Below, in pieces: positions 59,090-64,000 of a stretch of 64,000 bases of DNA. The stretch's first letter is position 1. Each line of letters starts with the position of its first letter. Where the stretch lies: NCBI GenBank assembly GCA_963971405.1, contig OZ020491.1, positions 29,005,019-29,069,018 on the forward strand, written 5' to 3'. Position numbers and translations under genes: made by a program. The notes beneath the pieces were generated by a model that was not told the DNA's origin, made no database searches, and saw only the letters and a list, made by a program, of their open reading frames with translations. The DNA is from Psococerastis gibbosa (taxonomy: Eukaryota; Arthropoda; Insecta; Psocodea; Psocidae).

Positions 59090-59720
59090 TTTTATAAAAG
59101 GTTAATCGCGTACAAACAATTTAATGAATGTATCCGATTGACCTCTTCAGTCGCCTCGCTAGCAGAGGCGGACGCAGCGACCGGCACTGCGGGCAATTGC
59201 CCCCCCCCCCCCTTTGGAAGACAATTATATTGTTTGCCTCTAAAATACAAGTGTTAACTGCACTCAAAATGCGTAAAACCCCAATATTTCGGCCCTATTT
59301 TTCAAAACATTTCTCCCGGGGGAGACCCCCGAGCCCCCCTTGTCCACAATTTTATCCCTTCCCGGTAATATAGGACCGTTATTGCTCTGGTAATGCGTAA
59401 AACCCAAATATTTTAGCCCTGTTTTTCTAAAATTTTCTCCCAGGGGAGATTACCGAGCCCCCCTTGTGCACTATTTTATTAATTCCCTGTAAAATAGAAC
59501 CCTTGTTGCTCTGAAGATGCGTAAAACCCCAATGTTTCAGCCCTATTTACCAAAAAAATTTAAAAAGTACCTCCCCCTTTTATGAGGTCTGGGACCACCT
59601 CTGCTCGCTAGGTTATTACCCGTGTTGAGCTACGACACGTCTCCAATCGCATGGCGTGTAAAGCACAAATGCAAGCACCTTACCACCTTGCCATCAAAGT
59701 CGATGTAAGTCGATATTTCC
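59090..59720 (+). repeat. Dispersed repeat A, split by an hAT-type element
   Basis: GGTTAATCGCGTACAAACAA to CAGTCGCCTCGCTAG, then the insertion 59163-59603, then GTTATTACCCGTGTTGAGCT and CTTGCCATCAAAGTCGATG. Confidence 0.75.
59163..59603. mobile_element. hAT-type non-autonomous element with perfect 8-bp duplication
   Basis: Ends CAGAGGCGGACGC and, inverted, CAGAGGTGGTCCC; CTCGCTAG is exactly duplicated (59155-59162 and 59604-59611). It splits a dispersed repeat whose intact form is seen at 7362, 25077 and 63410. Same family as 25750-26169. Confidence 0.93.
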
Positions 59721-59924
59721 AATTAGAACAACTTTGAATCCACAAGCTCTACCAATGGCATTTAAGGACACATTCGTCTTTATGAAAAGAAAAAAAAAAC
59801 AGACAGCATTGAGAGTACTCATAAAGGCTACGAAGTACCTGTACAAGTGTAGGCTCGCCTCGCTCTGTGCCTTTTATAGTCATAACAGGTCAAGTTTAAA
59901 ATCCATGGCCATGTTTCTCCAATA

Positions 59925-60460
59925 AAGTCACAAATGAAAAACTCACTTGCTCCGACAACCTCACCTGTCACTCTCAATGTTCATTTGACCCCCCATAACG
60001 CATGTGAACACGTACAGTTTGTGACAGCCGGAATTTCTAGAGCAAAGCTTCAGATACTTTGTGAGACTATCGATCAGAGAGTTTGTTCCAAAGGTCTTTT
60101 TCTGATTAGATTTCTCCTATAAAGTTACAACTGTGAAACTAACTTGCTCCGACAACCTCACCTGTCAATGTTCATTTCACCCCCGCCCCCATAACGCATG
60201 TGAATTTGTATAGTTTGTGACAGCCGGAATTTCTAGAGCAAAGCTTCGGATACTTTGTGCTGAGGCTGTCGATCAGAGAGTTAGCTCCTAAGGTTTTTTT
60301 TCTGATTACATTTCTCCTATAAAGTTACAACTGAGAAACTGACATGGTCCGACAACCTCACTTGTCAATGTTCATTTCACCCCCGCCCCCATAACGCATG
60401 TGACTTCGTATAGTTTGTGACAGCCGTTTGTTGAGCAAAGCTTAAGGTACTTTGTGTACT
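59925..60460 (+). repeat. Tandem repeat, three ~190-bp units
   Basis: Units share CTTGCTCCGACAACCTCACC, TGTCAATGTTCATTTCACCC, ATAACGCATGTGA, TTTGTGACAGCCGGAATTTC and GATCAGAGAGTT. Copies start near 59938, 60132 and 60327. Confidence 0.82.
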
Positions 60461-60589
60461 ATGCCGCTTAGTATTAACCTATTCCTGGCGTTAAAAATGT
60501 AAACAAAACCATTTTGGATAGCACTTTCCATTGTAAAAAAATTATCACACTGTGCCAGAATGTATGCATGAGTGAATATGGAACGATTT

Positions 60590-61740
60590 GCTCGAAGTGA
60601 AAAGCTCATTGCTGAAAACTAAACCCTGAAGCATCAAGCTATAAATTATGGAAAGTCACAGCTATAAGTGGAAAAACAAGTGAAAATATTGACTTGCTGA
60701 GAAAAAGGAAGCACTTCCGCCTGCTGAATGCTGAACCCTGAAACATCAAGTCATAAAATATGGAAGATCGTAGCTGTAAGATGGAGAAATAAGGGACAAT
60801 TTTGACATGAAGAGAGGGGGGAACGACTGCTACAGATGGAAAGGAAAGGAAGAACGCAGCTACAGGTAAGAAGAACACACTTTGTCAGAATGTAAGTGAA
60901 TATGGAACGACTGCTTAAGATTGAAATTATATTTTCCTTTAACCCTTCCTCTAAAGTAAAGAACCATATTGTTAAACCCTGAATTGTCACAATACAAAAC
61001 ATGTAAGCGACTGTAAGTCAGAGTATTTAAGAGTGAAAGTGAGAAGGGTATGACGGCTGAAAGGGAAAGAGAACTTTTCCACCACCCCGCTCGAATATAA
61101 AGGCCCACTGCTGAATTCTGAACCCTGAAACGTCAAGTCGTAAAATATGGAAGATCGCAGCTGTAAGAGGGAGATATAAGGGTCAATTTTGACATGTAGA
61201 GAGGGGGGAACGACTGCCGATGATGGAAATTATATTTTCCCTAAACCCTTCCTCAAAAGTAAAGAACCATATTGTTAAACCCATGAATCGTAAAAATAAT
61301 AATAATTATAATTCGTGTAGCCTATTTCTCAACATTATTACCGGTAACATATCAACATACACATATATTGTAGGCCCCCTTAACCTAATGGTGTGCGGGG
61401 TAACTACCAATACAAAATATGGAAGCGGAAGGGAAGACAGACCGCAGCTACAGGTAAGAAAAACACACTTTGTCAGAATGTAAGTGAATATGGAACGACT
61501 GCTGAAAAGTCTCTTTGCTGAGGGAGAAAGAGCGAGCGAGAGGGAGAGAAGTCAGAGTGTATTTAAGAGTGAAAGTGTGTAGGGTATGACTGCTGAAAGG
61601 GAAAGAGAATTTTTCCACCACCCTTTGCTCGAATATAAAGGTCCACTGCTGATAGCTGAACCCTGAAGCTTCAAGCCATAATATATGGAAGGTCACATCT
61701 ATAACTGGGAGGACTAAGTACGAATGTTAACGATGCGAGG
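60590..61740 (+). repeat. Complex local duplications
   Basis: TGAACCCTGAAACATCAAGT with AAATATGGAAGATCGCAGCT recurs at about 60615, 60728, 61112 and 61655. GCAGCTACAGGTAAGAA with CACTTTGTCAGAATGTAAGT recurs at about 60855 and 61445. AAAGTAAAGAACCATATTGT recurs at 60955 and 61257. No gene recognised. Confidence 0.7.
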
Positions 61741-61979
61741 TATGGAGAAGTACGGCAACTGCTGCTGGAGCCTGGAGTCGACCTTTGACCATATATGGAC
61801 CGGGCAATGACCCAATTTGCCTCTGGAATAATAGCACGAGGAAAGTGCCTAGACGAGGGATGCTCCAAAAGCTCTTACGATTTATTATTATTGGTTTATA
61901 GTAATTGTTTAATTTTGTGTTTATTTTCGGACATTTTGGAATATTTCGTTCTTTCATATCTCCTTTTTTAAAAGAAATA

Positions 61980-62195
61980 TTCAAATAAATAAATAAGGAC
62001 TTTTTGTTCTATTACTAAGCCAACCTAGTGGGGTTAGGGGTATAAAGCCCTCTCTTACACTCAACTAGGAAGGCCCGGTGACCGCCTGCTTTACATGCCC
62101 ACCGAAGCAAGGCCAGAAAATGTAGGAAGTGTAGGACTCGAACCAACAACCTTTCAGGTGAACGTCAGAGTACGTACCACTACTCTACATGTCCT
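61980..62195 (-). repeat. tRNA-derived SINE (family 1)
   Basis: Full-length copy: AAATAAATAAGGACTTTTTG, AGCCAACCTAGTGGGGTTAG, box B GGTTCGAGTCC on the minus strand, head GACATGTAGAGTAGTGG. Confidence 0.78.
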
Positions 62196-62429
62196 GGCTA
62201 TTTGTTATTATTATTAGTTTATGGAAATTGTTAACTACCAAACTACTAAACCAATCCATAGATTGCAACTCAAGTAGAAGAAGTAATTGATTAATTTTGG
62301 GTTTCTTTTCGGCTGGGGTCTGAGGATCTATATCTGAACTGCTTTAGGATTAGTGGTTGGGGACTGGGGGGAGGGGGGAGAGAATTACTTACCCGTATCG
62401 AGATGATGACCTATATGCGATATACCGAG

Positions 62430-62712
62430 GACCTACGATAGTAGCCAAAATGAAGAGAGCACGCATCAGGTGGCTAGGGCACGTGAAACTGCTAATGTCA
62501 GACAACAGGGCAACAAGAGCAGCCTTACACAAGGTGTCCCAAGGGAGAAGACGAGTGAGATGACCACGGATGCGATGGCTTGACGAGGTCGAGGTGGATC
62601 TGGCGACCCTTGGCGTCGATGACTGGCGAAAAGAGCGCAGGACCGCGCAGGCTGGCGCGATGGGGCAGACCAGGCCAAGGCCCTTCACGGGCCGTAGCGC
62701 CAAGGAGTAAGT
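62430..62712 (+). mobile_element. LINE fragment, family 1 C-terminus
   Basis: Reads IVAKMKRARIRWLGHVK, AALHKVSQGRRRVR then a stop, with the rest in a shifted frame. It runs into a Harbinger-like foldback element at 62715. Confidence 0.78.
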
Positions 62713-62714
62713 AA

Positions 62715-63098
62715 GGCGCCCATTCTACCGACCGGCTAGGGCTATTTACAAAAACGGTGACGTGGTAGCAGACATTCAAGACTTAGGTGACCATTCCACC
62801 GACCTCGCATTGCAAAATGCAAATGACATTGACGGAAATTAGAATTTTTCTTTTTATAGAAATCTATTAAAATGTTTGTACTTAACATATCCCATGACGC
62901 CATTTTTTAATTTTAGTTTGTTTGTTTGTGATTTTAGTGTATGATCATTGATCAATTTTAACTATGGCATAGAGGAAAATAAACATTTCCGTCAATTCTG
63001 CAATGCGAGGTCGGTGGAAACCCCGCTTAAGTCTTGAATGTCTGCTACCACGTCACTGTTTTTGTAAATAGCCCTAGCCGGTCGGTGGAATAGGCGCC
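62715..63098. mobile_element. Foldback element GGCGCCCATTCC family, copy 4
   Basis: 384 bp, flanked by TAA on both sides (62712-62714 and 63099-63101). Directly follows a LINE family 1 end. Confidence 0.83.
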
Positions 63099-64000
63099 TA
63101 AGTAAATACAAATAGGTTGGGGGCTCTTACGCGAGTCAAGGCGCGATAGAGGGGGAGGGGGGTGTGTTCTATCCGATTCTCAATTTATTTAATGGATTCA
63201 GGTTGTCATTTAATATACATTAAGCCAAAAAACAGGTGTACGAATTTGTAAATGCACTTAAGCATTGGGGACTATTGTGTCCCCTATTGAGAATTACCCT
63301 ATTCTGGTTACAATTTCTTATCCGTCAACATCATTAACGCAATGGTAACAACATGCATAGTAAATAACAGTAACTACCAAATAATCCATCCATTTTTTGG
63401 GTGTTTTAAGTTATTGTTTATTATTTTTATTAAACAGGTTAATCGCATGCGAACAAGTAAATGTATGTGTCCGATTGACCTCTTCAGTCGCTTCTGGAGG
63501 TTAGTATACCCGTGTTGAGTTACGAGACGTCTCCGATCGCATGGCGTATAGAGACTCGCACAAGTACAAGCTCGTCGCCATCTTGCCACCGATGCCGATA
63601 TATCTAATTTCACATCCTCTTAAGAATGTACGTCCTGTAGGAAATAATACCCCAAAATCCGTTGTTTTTGCAGGTTTCTTATTTTTTATTTAACTAACAA
63701 TTAGCTAGATTTTAAAGATTTGACTTAGTTAAGTTGTTGGAAACTGCATCATAACAGGGCAATTTAAATTTTTGGTACCGTAGCTTTTCCATAAAAATTA
63801 TTGAGAGCTAAAATTTCATAGATACCATGAAAAAGCTTCAAAGCCAAAAATTACTAATAGGCCTACCTTTATCTGTATTATGCATAAAGAAGTCTTCTAC
63901 AACTTAAATGAAGCATTATTTTATTAACTTGCTTAGTTATTTAAATAAAAAATAAGACTTATAAAATATTGGGCTGCACTATTCAGATTCAAATTAAATA
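63099..64000. other. Right edge, repeat A and unrecognised sequence
   Basis: Apart from repeat A (63410-63610) no feature is seen. AAGAAGTCTTCTACAACTTA at 63889 resembles the GTAGTCTTCTACAACTTT near 44705, probably an old repeat. Confidence 0.5.
63410..63610 (+). repeat. Dispersed repeat A
   Basis: GGTTAATCGCATGCGAACAA, GAGTTACGAGACGTCTCCGA and ATCTTGCCACCGATGCCGAT. Confidence 0.7.

Overview
This is a window of animal nuclear DNA, most likely from an arthropod. The evidence is large spliced coding exons with GT...AG introns, Pol III-derived SINE heads, non-LTR retrotransposon tails, a piggyBac element, and many small hAT-, Harbinger- and mariner-like non-autonomous elements. I see no prokaryotic operon, rRNA gene or CRISPR array. 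The phylum and species cannot be fixed from the sequence alone.

One host gene spans most of the window on the minus strand, from about 48.0 kb (start) to beyond the left edge. I could join eight coding exons in a single unbroken frame: 47987-47931, 40955-36618, 32527-30377, 29943-29633, 26988-26909, 18838-18512, 14885-14604 and 5694-5568. Every acceptor and donor has the GT/AG signal and every phase matches, giving 2557 codons so far. The product looks like a smoothelin-family cytoskeletal protein. It has one smoothelin-type helical motif across exons 1/2 and a second across exons 3/4, with about 2,100 residues of basic Ser/Thr/Pro-rich sequence between and around them, then two GRPLFGL motifs in exon 6. 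The C-terminal calponin-homology domain expected for the family is not visible and would lie to the left. The introns split both smoothelin motifs at the same position and phase, so skipping the two giant exons would rebuild one intact motif.

The introns are filled with repeats. At 1.58-4.40 kb is a complete piggyBac transposon with TTAA duplication, terminal repeats and a two-exon transposase that keeps its catalytic aspartates. A 1.5-kb Ser/Pro/Ala-rich open frame with a hydrophobic C-terminus (8.11-9.61 kb, minus) sits inside intron 7 and ends at a splice donor whose phase fits exon 8; it is an unrecognised gene or an alternative first exon. At least ten short hAT-type elements have recognisable 8-bp target duplications (four perfect ones at 5.2, 28.3, 29.2 and 33.6 kb plus another at 59.2 kb). 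Several are nested inside LINEs, SINEs or other elements, so a relative order of insertion can be read. Foldback elements with TAA flanks (PIF/Harbinger-like) occur in four full copies plus one unrelated short hairpin.

Tandem arrays include a C-rich minisatellite with a ~266-bp higher-order unit (10.66-12.76 kb), a ~163-bp array (20.1-21.0 kb), a ~245-bp array (52.8-54.5 kb) whose minus strand reads like the end of a LINE reverse transcriptase ORF, and a 222-bp (TAC)n tract beside the exon 2 acceptor. An unclassified ~870-bp repeat with inverted ends occurs about seven times. The rest of the right end (50-64 kb) lies upstream of the recognised start exon and holds only repeats and unrecognised sequence.
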